From contig NZ_SPHO01000001.1 in the NCBI RefSeq assembly GCF_005845215.1, positions 690,621 to 754,620 on the forward strand: a stretch of DNA of 64,000 bases. Direction: 5' to 3'. Positions 9,135-17,659 of this stretch are shown here, one piece after another. Each line of letters opens with the position of its first letter. Positions within the stretch are counted from its first letter, which is position 1. Source of the DNA: Clostridium sp. 1001271st1 H5 (lineage in GTDB: Bacteria; Bacillota; Clostridia; Lachnospirales; Lachnospiraceae). Below the pieces are notes generated by a model. That model was not told the DNA's origin and searched no databases. It worked only from the letters and a program-made list of their open reading frames with translations. The translations under genes were made by a program, and so were the position numbers.

Positions 9135-10070
9135 ATGGATAAAAAACGGGTTGTGATTGCTCTGGGCGGCAACGCCCTGGGCAGGGATATAGAAGAACAG
9201 AAGCAGGCAGTGGCAAAGACGGCTGAGGTAATCGTGGACCTGGTGCAGCAGGGCATGGACCTGATTATCACCCATGGCAACGGCCCCCAGGTGGGGATGA
9301 TTCAAAATGCCATGGACCGGCTGGCCTGCAGCTATGAGGATTATAAGGAAACGCCGCTGCCTACATGCGTGGCCATGAGCCAGGGGTATATCGGAATTGA
9401 CCTGCAGAATGCCATTAAATACGAGCTGTACAAGAGAAACATGGATGTAAAGGTATCCACAATTCTGTCCCAGGTGGAGGTGGACCCGGAGGATGAAGCG
9501 TTCCGCAATCCCACCAAGCCAATCGGCCGGTTCCTGACTGAGGAAGAGGCAAAGAAGAACATGGAAAACGGGATTCCCTGCATGGAAGACGCGGGAAGGG
9601 GCTACCGCATTGCAGTGGCTTCCCCCATGCCCATGAAAATCCGGGAGCTGAAAACCATAGAGACGCTGGTGGATGCCGGCCACATTGTCATAACCTGCGG
9701 AGGAGGAGGGATTCCGGTGGTCAATGACAACGGAAAGCTCTCAGGCGTCAACGCAGTCATTGACAAGGACAATGCCAGCAGCCTGCTGGCAGCGGAGCTG
9801 GAGGCTGATTACCTCATCATCCTGACGGCCGTGGAAAAGGTGGCCATCAATTTCGGAAGGGAGAACCAGGAGTGGCTCAGCGACCTTACGGTGGCCCAGG
9901 CAATGGAATACATTGCCCAGGAACAGTTCGCCAAGGGGTCCATGCTTCCAAAAATCGAGGCAGCCATCCGCTTTGCCCAGTCAGGCGAAGGCAGGCGTAC
10001 CCTGATAACCCTGCTTGATAAGGCGGCGGAGGGAATTGCCGGAAGGACAGGAACAGTAATACATAAGTAG
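9135..10070 (+). CDS. arcC: Carbamate kinase
   Basis: A 311-aa amino-acid-kinase-fold enzyme that uses carbamoyl phosphate and ADP to make ATP, ammonia and CO2. It starts VVIALGGNALGRD and carries ITHGNGPQVGMI (phosphate-binding loops near residues 9-15 and 45-55), with CGGGGIPVV and DKDNASSLLAAEL further on, all typical of catabolic carbamate kinases (about 297-314 aa). GGGAGAGG precedes the ATG. Placed directly after the FdrA-DUF1116 fusion, it is the expected energy-yielding last step of the oxalurate branch, equivalent to E. coli AllK (YbcF), rather than part of an arginine deiminase operon; no arcA or arcB is present. Confidence 0.93.
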   Translation: MDKKRVVIALGGNALGRDIEEQKQAVAKTAEVIVDLVQQGMDLIITHGNGPQVGMIQNAMDRLACSYEDYKETPLPTCVAMSQGYIGIDLQNAIKYELYKRNMDVKVSTILSQVEVDPEDEAFRNPTKPIGRFLTEEEAKKNMENGIPCMEDAGRGYRIAVASPMPMKIRELKTIETLVDAGHIVITCGGGGIPVVNDNGKLSGVNAVIDKDNASSLLAAELEADYLIILTAVEKVAINFGRENQEWLSDLTVAQAMEYIAQEQFAKGSMLPKIEAAIRFAQSGEGRRTLITLLDKAAEGIAGRTGTVIHK

Positions 10071-10084
10071 GCGGGAGATAAATT

Positions 10085-11698
10085 ATGAACATACCAACAA
10101 ATCTGTTTATGTGGATAATGGCATGTCTGCCAATCATTGTCCTGCTGCTGTTAATGATCCGGTTCCAGTGGGGGGCTACGGAAGCAGCCCCCGTGGGACT
10201 GGCCATCACGATTGTTACCGGCATTGTATTCTATAAAGCGGATATCAGGCTGCTGGCAGCCGAGAGCGCAAAAGGCATATGGAGCGCGCTGATTATCCTT
10301 CTGATTGTATGGACTGCCATTCTTCTGTACCAGGTGGCGGATGAGGCCCGTGCCTTTCTTGTAATCCGCAACGGGATGAGAAAGCTTCTGCCCAACGAAC
10401 TTCTGATGGTTCTGGCCCTGGGATGGATACTGGAGAGCTTTCTCCAGGGAATCACAGGCTTCGGTGTACCGGTGGCAGTGGGAGCGCCCCTGCTCATGGG
10501 CATCGGCGTGGTTCCTGTATTTGCGGTCATCATACCTTTATTGGGGCAGGCGTGGGGCAATACCTTCGGAACCCTGGCAGCTGCCTGGGATGCCCTTGCC
10601 ATGTCCACGGGACTTGTGCCCGGAACACCGGATTATCTGGCGGCAGCCTTCTGGGCAGGGGTGTTCATCTGGATGTGGAATGTGGTGATTGGCCTGGTGA
10701 TTTGCTGGTTTTACGGAAAAGGAAAGGCTGTAAAGAAAGGGCTTCCCGCCCTTCTCATCCTGTCCCTGATTCAGGGCGGGGGAGAACTGCTTCTGACCAG
10801 GGTTAATACAACCATTGCCTGCTTTCTTCCGGCCTGCGTATCCCTGGTGGCCCTGTTCCTGATAGGCAGGATGAAGATGTACAGGCAGGAGTGGAGCGTG
10901 GAAGACAGCCGGCTGATGGACCGCAGGAACGCGGCCGGGACATCGGACGGGGCGCCGGCTGACATGACGCTGGTGCAGGCCTTTGTGCCCTATATCCTGC
11001 TGACCGCGGTCACCATGGTGGTGCTGGTGGTACCTCCGGTGAATCATCTGCTGAACCAGGTGTCCATTGGATTTTCCTTTCCGGAGACATCCACCGGGTA
11101 TGGATTTGTGAACCAGGCATCGGAACTTTTTTCGCCTTTGCGGCCCTTCACCCATGCAAGCATGTTCCTGTTCCTGTCATCCATTGCGGGACTGGTATAT
11201 TTTGGAAGGCACGGATGGATTCGGCCGGGAGGGGTTAAGCGTGTGTTTGTGCGCTCCGTAACCATGTCCATGCCTTCGGGAATCGCCATCATCGGTCTGG
11301 TCATCATGTCCAAAATCATGGGAGGAACCGGGCAGACCAGCGTGCTGGCGGACGGAATTGCAAGGGTTCTTGGCAAGACCTACGTCATATTGGCTCCCCT
11401 GGTGGGAATGGTGGGGTCCTTCATGACCGGAAGCAATATGTCATCCAATATTCTCTTCGGGGAATTCCAGGTAACCACTGCCGGCCTGCTTCATCTGAAC
11501 CAGGCGCCAATCCTGGGAGCACAGACAGCGGGCGGTTCCATCGGAAGCGCCATCAGCCCCAGCAATATCATCCTGGGGACCACCACGGCGGGGATCCTGG
11601 GCAGCGAGGGACAGGTGCTGAAGAGAATCATTCCCTTCACCACCATTATGACGCTGGCAATCGGTATAATTGTGTTTCTGACAGTGGCTGTCTCATGA
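10085..11698 (+). CDS. LctP-family (L-lactate permease type) transporter
   Basis: A 537-aa polytopic membrane protein with about 12-14 helices. Signature stretches of the lactate permease family are FLQGITGFGVPVAVGAPLLMG, PLLGQAWGNTFGTLAAAWDAL and, near the C-terminus, GSFMTGSNMSSNILFG and GAQTAGGSIGSAISPSN. Known members move lactate or glycolate with protons. It lies 14 bp behind carbamate kinase, in the middle of the allantoin operon. Oxamate, the predicted pathway end product, is a small carboxylate resembling pyruvate and lactate, so export of oxamate (or uptake of a glyoxylate-like intermediate) is a reasonable inference. Direction and substrate are unproven. Confidence 0.85.
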   Translation: MNIPTNLFMWIMACLPIIVLLLLMIRFQWGATEAAPVGLAITIVTGIVFYKADIRLLAAESAKGIWSALIILLIVWTAILLYQVADEARAFLVIRNGMRKLLPNELLMVLALGWILESFLQGITGFGVPVAVGAPLLMGIGVVPVFAVIIPLLGQAWGNTFGTLAAAWDALAMSTGLVPGTPDYLAAAFWAGVFIWMWNVVIGLVICWFYGKGKAVKKGLPALLILSLIQGGGELLLTRVNTTIACFLPACVSLVALFLIGRMKMYRQEWSVEDSRLMDRRNAAGTSDGAPADMTLVQAFVPYILLTAVTMVVLVVPPVNHLLNQVSIGFSFPETSTGYGFVNQASELFSPLRPFTHASMFLFLSSIAGLVYFGRHGWIRPGGVKRVFVRSVTMSMPSGIAIIGLVIMSKIMGGTGQTSVLADGIARVLGKTYVILAPLVGMVGSFMTGSNMSSNILFGEFQVTTAGLLHLNQAPILGAQTAGGSIGSAISPSNIILGTTTAGILGSEGQVLKRIIPFTTIMTLAIGIIVFLTVAVS

Positions 11699-11734
11699 CA
11701 CGCAGGCAGCACAGGGGGAAAGAGAGGATACTGT

Positions 11735-11947
11735 ATGGAGACAGAGAAGTTTTTTAAGACAAAGGGGGGCAGGCTGACCGTGGCCTTTGCAGCCATCCTG
11801 GCGGCGTTTGCCCTGATTCTGACAGAGCTTAGGATGCCGGGAGACGGGTCGTGCCTGTCCGGGTTTATCCTGCTGGTAGCGGCCATGCTGTACTCGCCGT
11901 TTAAGGTATATGTGATAGACAGAAAGAAGTCAAAAGAAATAAAATAG
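11735..11947 (+). CDS. Small two-helix membrane protein, unknown function
   Basis: A 70-aa protein with hydrophobic segments at about residues 14-30 and 40-55 and basic ends (KTKGGR at the start, DRKKSKEIK at the tail). AGAGAGGA precedes the ATG. It has no family I recognise. It lies between the LctP-type transporter (36 bp upstream) and allC (46 bp downstream), on the same strand and with coding-like composition, so it is probably a real operon member. It could be a small partner of the transporter or only a membrane-anchored accessory peptide. No function is assigned. Confidence 0.6.
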   Translation: METEKFFKTKGGRLTVAFAAILAAFALILTELRMPGDGSCLSGFILLVAAMLYSPFKVYVIDRKKSKEIK

Positions 11948-11993
11948 AGGGAATGGAAGGGCGTTCCCAAAAAAGAACAGAGAGGGTATAGGA

Positions 11994-13235
11994 ATGGTAA
12001 TTGAGGATATAACAGGCAGAATTGCCAGGGATTTGGAGCATTTAAAACAGTATACTGCAACACCGGGGAACGGCTGCACCAGACTTCCGTTCACAAAAGA
12101 AGCCAGACAGGCCGTGGAGTATCTGAAGGAGCTGATGACAGAGAGCGGGCTGCAGGTGCGGGAGGACGCTGCCGGCAATGTGTTTGGGGTACTGCAGGGC
12201 GAAGACCCTGACGCTCCCTGCGTCATGATGGGCTCCCACTATGACTCTGTGTACAACGGAGGGGATTACGACGGAATAGCGGGCGTTATATGCGCCATTG
12301 AGGTGGCCCGTCTCCTGACAGAGGAGGGAATCAGGCCCAAAAGGGATTTTGTGGTGGCAGGGTTCTGCGATGAAGAGGGAACCCGGTTCGGAACAGGATA
12401 CTTTGGTTCAGGAGCCATCCTGGGGCACCGGGACGTGGAATACACCAAGAAATTCCGGGATAAGGACGGCATATCCATCTATGAAGCCATGAAGGAATAC
12501 GGGATGGACCCGGAGCGGATTGGGGAGGCTGTCTGGGAGAAGGGCAGGATTGGCTGCTTCCTGGAAGCGCATATTGAGCAGGGACCGGTCCTGGACACGG
12601 AAGGAACCGAGATAGGGCTGGTAGACTGTATTGTGGGCATCCAGCGGTACATGGTGACCGTACACGGCAGGGCCGACCATGCGGGAACCACTCCCATGGA
12701 TATGAGGATGGACCCTGTGGACGCAGCTTCAAAGGTTATCTCCAGAATCGCGGACTGGGCCAGGGAAAAGGCGGACGGAACCGTTGCCACCGTGGGATAT
12801 GTGAATACCATACCGGGGGGAATGAACATTGTGGCGGATACAGCGGAGTTTACCGTGGATATCCGTTCCAGGAATAACGACAACATAAACGACATTGCAG
12901 CCAGGATAAGAAAAGCCCTGGAACGGGCTGTAAAGGAGTACGGCGGCAGCTTTGACATGGAGAATAAGCTGACCATTACACCGGTGGAGCTTTCAAAGGA
13001 AATGCTGGACGTGATGGAGGAAGAGTGCAGGAGCCGGGGCTACAGCTGCAGGCGCATGTTAAGCGGCGCAGGCCATGATGCCCTGGAAATCGGGCAGGTG
13101 CTTCCCACGGTCATGCTGTTTGTTCCGAGCAAGGACGGACGGAGTCATTGTCCGGTTGAGTTTACCAGATACAGCGACCTGGCCAAGGCAGCGGTGGTCA
13201 TGGAAAGGCTGGCGAAAGAAAAGGTTTTGGCATAA
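11994..13235 (+). CDS. allC: Allantoate amidohydrolase (M20 family)
   Basis: A 413-aa zinc/manganese-dependent amidohydrolase (E. coli AllC is 411 aa). It removes the carbamoyl group of allantoate to give ureidoglycine, CO2 and ammonia. M20/carbamoylase ligands are visible: H82 in GSHYDSV, D93 in GGDYDG, E127-E128 in CDEEGTRFG, H193 in EAHIEQGP and a C-terminal His in SGAGHDAL. The dimerisation motif DHAGTTPM lies between. The context with AllB, AllE and AllD supports allantoate as substrate over an N-carbamoyl amino acid. It is the last gene before an inverted repeat and the pucR promoter. Confidence 0.88.
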   Translation: MVIEDITGRIARDLEHLKQYTATPGNGCTRLPFTKEARQAVEYLKELMTESGLQVREDAAGNVFGVLQGEDPDAPCVMMGSHYDSVYNGGDYDGIAGVICAIEVARLLTEEGIRPKRDFVVAGFCDEEGTRFGTGYFGSGAILGHRDVEYTKKFRDKDGISIYEAMKEYGMDPERIGEAVWEKGRIGCFLEAHIEQGPVLDTEGTEIGLVDCIVGIQRYMVTVHGRADHAGTTPMDMRMDPVDAASKVISRIADWAREKADGTVATVGYVNTIPGGMNIVADTAEFTVDIRSRNNDNINDIAARIRKALERAVKEYGGSFDMENKLTITPVELSKEMLDVMEEECRSRGYSCRRMLSGAGHDALEIGQVLPTVMLFVPSKDGRSHCPVEFTRYSDLAKAAVVMERLAKEKVLA

Positions 13236-13251
13236 CATATAAATATAGAAA

Positions 13252-13303
13252 AGACACAGGCGCAAGAATACTTGTATGCGTCTGTGTCTGTTCGTGTTAT
13301 AAT
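13252..13303 (+). promoter_or_regulatory. Inverted repeat and promoter of the PucR-type regulator
   Basis: A 13-bp inverted repeat (AGACACAGGCGCA at 13252-13264 and TGCGTCTGTGTCT at 13277-13289, one G/T wobble) begins 17 bp after the allC stop. A TATAAT -10 lies at 13298-13303; the best -35 is TTGTAT at 13272-13277, with a long 20-bp spacer. The right arm lies inside the promoter spacer, so the repeat could be an autoregulatory operator, or a hairpin slowing read-through from allC; no T-tract follows. The -10 would start transcription near 13310, which rules out the ATG at 13306 as the pucR start. Confidence 0.5.
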
Positions 13304-13341
13304 GAATGGTAACGTTGACCGGGCAAATAAAGGCGGTGGGG

Positions 13342-15018
13342 ATGAAGATGGGATTAACGGTAAGAGAACTTCTTTTGACAGATGAAATGAAGGAAATAAA
13401 GGTACTTGGAGGCAGCAGGGGACTGGACAGGGAAATCAAAGGCGTGACAATCATCGAGGCGCCGGACATTGTAAAGTTTATTGACGGAGGCGAGGTTCTG
13501 CTGACTGGTTTGTATGCATTCCGGTCCTGTACGGTAGAAGAATTCCGCACATATATTAACGAGCTGACAAGAAAGAGCGTCAGCGCCCTTGTGTTAAAGC
13601 GGGGCAGAGAGGTGGACAATGCAGACACCAAGATTGAGCTGCTGTTTGCCTTTGCAGAGGAACATGACATCCCGGTTCTGGAGGTTCCTTTTGAGGTTTC
13701 CTTCAGGGATATCATGAGCCTGATTATGGAACGGCTGTTCAACGAGGAGGTAACCAGGCTTAAGTATTTTAAGACCACCCATGACAATTTCGCCGCCCTG
13801 GCCATTGCGCCTGATTCCACGGGAAAAGGGGTGGATGAGATACTGGATGTGCTGTCAAAGCTGATTCGCAATCCGGTGGCGGTTTTCAACCAGAACCTGT
13901 CCTGTCTGGCAGCCACGGACCAGGCGTCCAGGGAATTTGCTGTCAGCAGGGACGCAGTGCCTTTTGAGCCGGGTACTTATTCAAACTACACCTATATGAG
14001 ACAGACAGGGGAGGTTTCCCAATGTCTGATTCAGGTAAAGATGAGTTTCCGGGAAAAGATATACCTGGTAGTGACAGAGTTAAACCAGCCCTTTGGGACC
14101 ATGGACTGCATTGCCGCGGAGAGCGCCATCACGGCCCTGCGGTTTGAATTTTCCAGGCAGTATGCGGTGACGGAACTGGAGAAGAAGTTCCAGAATGATA
14201 TTATACACAATATTCTGAACGGAAAAATACATTCCATGGGAGAGCTTCAGAAGAATACCAGCCTTCTGGGGGTTGACATCAACGGCAGCTACCGGGTCAT
14301 TGTATTCGGAATGACAAACGAGAGCATGGCCAGAGGGGATTTTAAGGCAAAGGTAAAGGATATCGATGTATTGAGCGATTTAATCCGGAGCCGTATATCC
14401 AAAGCTAAAATTCATAACGACCTTGATAAGATTGTAGTGATACAGGAGGTGGACCGGGAACAGACCCAGGAAGAATACCGCAAAAACATTAAAAAGATAG
14501 CGGAACAGGTCCAGGGGGATGTGGCTAGATATAACAAGTATCTCAAGATTAAGGCAGGGGCAGGGAGAGTGGTGGACGGCATCATCAATCTTCCGGAGAG
14601 CTTTAAAGAGGCTAACGAGGCATTTATGTTTGTGGATGTGGCGGGAGAGACGCCGGAGGACGGCAGCCCCCAGATTATGCTGTTTGCGGACCTGGGTATA
14701 TTTAAGCTGCTGTGCCAGTTAAGCGACCCGTCCATGCTGCTGGAGTATGTGCCGGAGGGACTTCAGAAGCTTTATAACTATAAAAAGCCCCAGAGGGATG
14801 ACCTGATTATTACCCTGAGGGCGTACCTGGACCGGAACCTGAACCTTTCCAAGACAGCCCAGGACCTTTACGTGCACTATAAGACCGCTGTCTACCGCAT
14901 TGAAAAGATAGAAAAAATAACCGGAATTGATTTTGACAATGCCAACGAGGTGCTGGCTGTGCGGATTGGTCTGGTGGTGTATAAAATGATAGAGAATTAC
15001 AACAAGGACTTCATATAG
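13342..15018 (+). CDS. pucR: PucR-family purine catabolism regulator
   Basis: A 558-aa regulator. The N-terminal PucR domain (about residues 1-125) starts MKMGLTVRELLL and contains PDIVKFIDGGEVLLTG. A middle CdaR/GGDEF-like region follows, and the C-terminal PucR helix-turn-helix (about 490-550) reads LRAYLDRNLNLSKTAQDLY...TAVYRIEKIEKITG. PucR proteins sense purine breakdown products and activate ure, all or puc genes. The start at 13342 follows AGGCGGTG; 13348 is an alternative. It sits between the allC operon and the second amidohydrolase operon and probably controls both. The effector cannot be read from sequence. Confidence 0.88.
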   Translation: MKMGLTVRELLLTDEMKEIKVLGGSRGLDREIKGVTIIEAPDIVKFIDGGEVLLTGLYAFRSCTVEEFRTYINELTRKSVSALVLKRGREVDNADTKIELLFAFAEEHDIPVLEVPFEVSFRDIMSLIMERLFNEEVTRLKYFKTTHDNFAALAIAPDSTGKGVDEILDVLSKLIRNPVAVFNQNLSCLAATDQASREFAVSRDAVPFEPGTYSNYTYMRQTGEVSQCLIQVKMSFREKIYLVVTELNQPFGTMDCIAAESAITALRFEFSRQYAVTELEKKFQNDIIHNILNGKIHSMGELQKNTSLLGVDINGSYRVIVFGMTNESMARGDFKAKVKDIDVLSDLIRSRISKAKIHNDLDKIVVIQEVDREQTQEEYRKNIKKIAEQVQGDVARYNKYLKIKAGAGRVVDGIINLPESFKEANEAFMFVDVAGETPEDGSPQIMLFADLGIFKLLCQLSDPSMLLEYVPEGLQKLYNYKKPQRDDLIITLRAYLDRNLNLSKTAQDLYVHYKTAVYRIEKIEKITGIDFDNANEVLAVRIGLVVYKMIENYNKDFI

Positions 15019-15024
15019 AGGCAG

Positions 15025-15075
15025 GAGAGATAGTTTATCCAGACTAGATAAATTATCTCTCTATTTTTATCTGTT
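15025..15075 (+). terminator. Rho-independent terminator after pucR
   Basis: A 15-bp stem (15025-15039 with 15047-15061, a single G-U pair) closes a 7-nt loop and is followed by TATTTTTATCTGTTT. It starts 6 bp after the pucR stop codon. Confidence 0.85.
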
Positions 15076-15100
15076 TGCTCCGATGTAATCCGTTAAAATA

Positions 15101-15126
15101 TTATCTATAATGTGCAATATAGATAA
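15101..15126 (+). promoter_or_regulatory. Palindromic operator overlapping a -10 box
   Basis: A perfect 9-bp inverted repeat, TTATCTATA (15101-15109) and TATAGATAA (15118-15126) with an 8-nt spacer, overlaps a TATAAT -10 at 15106-15111. No good -35 is seen, which suits an activator-dependent promoter. It lies 67 bp before the next amidohydrolase gene and would control the operon through the nitroreductase. PucR is the nearest candidate regulator; this is inference. Confidence 0.55.
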
Positions 15127-15192
15127 GAAGTACAGAAAAGAAATATAGGGCGTGTACAAGATTGCCAACAATCGGAAGCAAGGAGGGGTTAA

Positions 15193-16428
15193 ATGGATAT
15201 CAATTTAGACAGGATTCTTAACCGGCTGGAAGAACTGTACCAATGCGGGGCCCAGGAAGACGGGACATTCACCCGTATGGCCTATTCGCCGGAGGACAGG
15301 AAAGGACGGGAGACTTTTATAGGATATTTCCGGGAACTGGGAATCGAATCAAGAATGGATGCAGCCGGAAACCTGATTGCCAGACTGGAGGGAGAGGACC
15401 CGGACCTGCCGGCTATTATGACAGGCTCCCATCTGGACACGGTGCCGGACGGCGGAAGGTATGACGGGGCCCTGGGCTGCGTGGCCGGACTGGAGGTGTG
15501 CCAGACGCTGCTTGAGAGCGGCAGAAAGCTGCGCCATCCCCTGGAGGTTGTGGTATTTACGGATGAGGAAGGCTTCCGGTTCGGAAGCGGTATGCTGGGA
15601 AGCGGCGCCATGTGCGGCCAGGACCTTCACGTCAGCGGGGAAGACCAGGACATGTACGGCCAGTCCAGAGAGGATGTGCTTAAGGCCTGCGGATTAAAGG
15701 TGGCGGACCTGGGAAATGCCAGGAGGTCCGCTGAATCAGTACACTGTTTCCTGGAGCTTCATGTGGAACAGGGGGCCTCCCTTTACAAGAACCGGATTCC
15801 CGTGGGCGTGGTTACATCCATTGCAGGGGTGAGCCGGTTTGAAATCAAAGTTACGGGAGAGGCCAACCATGCGGGAAGCACGGTGATGGAGGACAGAAAG
15901 GATGCGCTGGTGGCTGCCGCCAGATTCGTGGCCCAGGTTCCGGAGATAGTGGCCATGTACGGCAATCCGTTTACAGTTGCCACCGTGGGAACCATGAAGG
16001 TGGTGCCCAACTCCGTGAATGTAATTCCTGGGGAGGCCGGCTTCCACCTGGAGATACGTGACCAGGATGAAAAAATTATGGAGACCATAGAGCAGAAACT
16101 GAGGGAATGCCTGGATGAAATCTGCCGGGAGATGGGGGAGGAGTACAGCTTCAACCGGTTCTCCTACCATGAGCCTGCGCCGATGACGGAATGGGTAAGG
16201 GATGCCGTTGAGGCGTCCGTCAGGAAACTGGATATTCCGTATGCCAAAGTCCCAAGCGGGGCCTTCCATGATTCGCTGCTCATGACAACGGTTTTCCCCA
16301 CAGGAATGATATTTGTTCCGAGCGTGGGCGGAATCAGCCATTCCAGACATGAGTTTACAGAGGGAAAGGATATTGGGCTGGGATGCAGGGTGCTGCTGGA
16401 GACAGTCCTTCGCGCAGACAATCTATAA
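15193..16428 (+). CDS. M20-family N-carbamoyl amidohydrolase (second AllC paralogue)
   Basis: A 411-aa metal-dependent amidohydrolase of the allantoate amidohydrolase/ureidoglycolate hydrolase/N-carbamoyl-L-amino acid hydrolase group. Ligands: H80 in GSHLDTV, D91 in GGRYDG, E125-E126 in FTDEEGFRFG, a His in LHVEQGASLY and a C-terminal His in SGAFHDSL. NHAGSTVMEDRKD is the dimerisation loop. It differs clearly from allC at 11994 (HLDTV versus HYDSV, GFRFG versus GTRFG), so it is not a simple recent copy. It leads a separate operon with an FAD oxidoreductase and EtfBA. Ureidoglycolate or an N-carbamoyl amino acid (for example N-carbamoylsarcosine or hydantoate) are candidate substrates. Confidence 0.82.
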   Translation: MDINLDRILNRLEELYQCGAQEDGTFTRMAYSPEDRKGRETFIGYFRELGIESRMDAAGNLIARLEGEDPDLPAIMTGSHLDTVPDGGRYDGALGCVAGLEVCQTLLESGRKLRHPLEVVVFTDEEGFRFGSGMLGSGAMCGQDLHVSGEDQDMYGQSREDVLKACGLKVADLGNARRSAESVHCFLELHVEQGASLYKNRIPVGVVTSIAGVSRFEIKVTGEANHAGSTVMEDRKDALVAAARFVAQVPEIVAMYGNPFTVATVGTMKVVPNSVNVIPGEAGFHLEIRDQDEKIMETIEQKLRECLDEICREMGEEYSFNRFSYHEPAPMTEWVRDAVEASVRKLDIPYAKVPSGAFHDSLLMTTVFPTGMIFVPSVGGISHSRHEFTEGKDIGLGCRVLLETVLRADNL

Positions 16429-16475
16429 GCACTGTAAAAAACAATAAAAATAAAATGTGAAAGGCAGGTAATGTT

Positions 16476-17636
16476 ATGGAAAAGAAAAGAATTGGTATTA
16501 TTGGCGGAGGTATTTCAGGAACATGTCTCGGATATCATCTGAGCCTTTATGACAATGCTGAGGTCATTGTATTTGAGAAGGATACCATTGGCGGGGCTTC
16601 CACGGCCAAGTCCGCAGGAACCGTATGTCTCTTTGATGATTCGCTGAGAAACAGATACTGGGACGTAAGGTTATATGGTTTTGAGTCATATCTGAAGATG
16701 GAAGCAGAGGAAAAGGGCTCTGCCGGGTTTGACAAGACAGGAACCCTGGTGGTTGCAACCGACGAGAAGGTAGAGGCTACCATTAAGACCGGCATTGCGC
16801 TGGCAAAGGCAGCCGGTTATACAGGCGAGTACATAACGGACAAGGACAGGATTAAGGAAATCCTTCCTGATATCTCCACAGACAATATCCTGGGCGCAGG
16901 CTACACACAGGATGACGGATACTTTGACGGAACCATGATTTCCAATACCTATGCAAAGAAGATGCAGAAGAACGGCGGCGTTATCAGGACCGGCGTGAAG
17001 GTGACGGAGGTTCTGAAAGAAGGAAATAAGATTAAAGGCCTTAAGACAAACGACGGCCAGGAATACGAATTTGACTATGTGGTGGACTGTACCGGTCCAT
17101 GGAGCAAATTTACCGGCGAGATGGTGGGCATGGACGTGCCGATTTGGCATACAAAGGCAGAAGCATTCTTTTTATGCCCTCCTGGAAAGAAATTAGGATA
17201 TACCTTCCCGGTGCTGAAATATCCGGCCTTTTACGCCCTCCGCGCAGGAGACAATATCTTTATCTGCAAGTCCCATCTTTCCATGGACCTGAACAATCCC
17301 ATGCATGCGGGACAGTGGAATCCGGACAAGCTTCCTGCCACAGGCGGAACCGACGATTACTTTATTGATTTCCTGTTAGACCAGCTGGAGTGCAGGGTGC
17401 CGGGCATTGTGGACAGCGGACTGGTATCATCCTGGCTGTCATACCGTGCAGAGCCAAAGGACTTCCTTCCCATTTTAGGCGAGACGCCGGTGGAGGGCTA
17501 TATCCTGGCAACCGGTTACGGCGGCAACGGCGTTATCGAGGCGCCGGCTGCCAGCAGGGACCTTGCAAAATTCATTATGCGGGGGGAGAAGACACCGCTA
17601 TTGGAAGACTGGGCATTTGAGCGTCTGTTAAAATAA
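16476..17636 (+). CDS. FAD-dependent oxidoreductase, DAO/glycine-oxidase-like
   Basis: A 386-aa flavoprotein with an N-terminal Rossmann motif, GIIGGGISG (residues 7-15), followed by the FAD ribose-binding Glu in VIVFEKD and a typical DAO-family C-terminus, ILATGYGGNGVIEAPAAS. The family oxidises amines such as glycine, sarcosine, dimethylglycine or D-amino acids. Instead of oxygen, the neighbouring EtfBA (23 bp downstream) is the likely electron acceptor, as with dimethylglycine and sarcosine dehydrogenases. It probably oxidises the product released by the upstream amidohydrolase; this is inference. No covalent-flavin Cys or His could be assigned with confidence. Confidence 0.82.
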   Translation: MEKKRIGIIGGGISGTCLGYHLSLYDNAEVIVFEKDTIGGASTAKSAGTVCLFDDSLRNRYWDVRLYGFESYLKMEAEEKGSAGFDKTGTLVVATDEKVEATIKTGIALAKAAGYTGEYITDKDRIKEILPDISTDNILGAGYTQDDGYFDGTMISNTYAKKMQKNGGVIRTGVKVTEVLKEGNKIKGLKTNDGQEYEFDYVVDCTGPWSKFTGEMVGMDVPIWHTKAEAFFLCPPGKKLGYTFPVLKYPAFYALRAGDNIFICKSHLSMDLNNPMHAGQWNPDKLPATGGTDDYFIDFLLDQLECRVPGIVDSGLVSSWLSYRAEPKDFLPILGETPVEGYILATGYGGNGVIEAPAASRDLAKFIMRGEKTPLLEDWAFERLLK

Positions 17637-17659
17637 GAAGGCAGCGGAGAGGAGAAAAT

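Noticed and set aside
8529..9683. A 384-codon open frame on the minus strand
   Set aside because: It lies antisense across the DUF1116 part and carbamate kinase, both clear genes; no ribosome-binding site or family motif.
9135..10070. Arginine deiminase pathway
   Set aside because: Carbamate kinase occurs without arcA or arcB and inside the allantoin operon.
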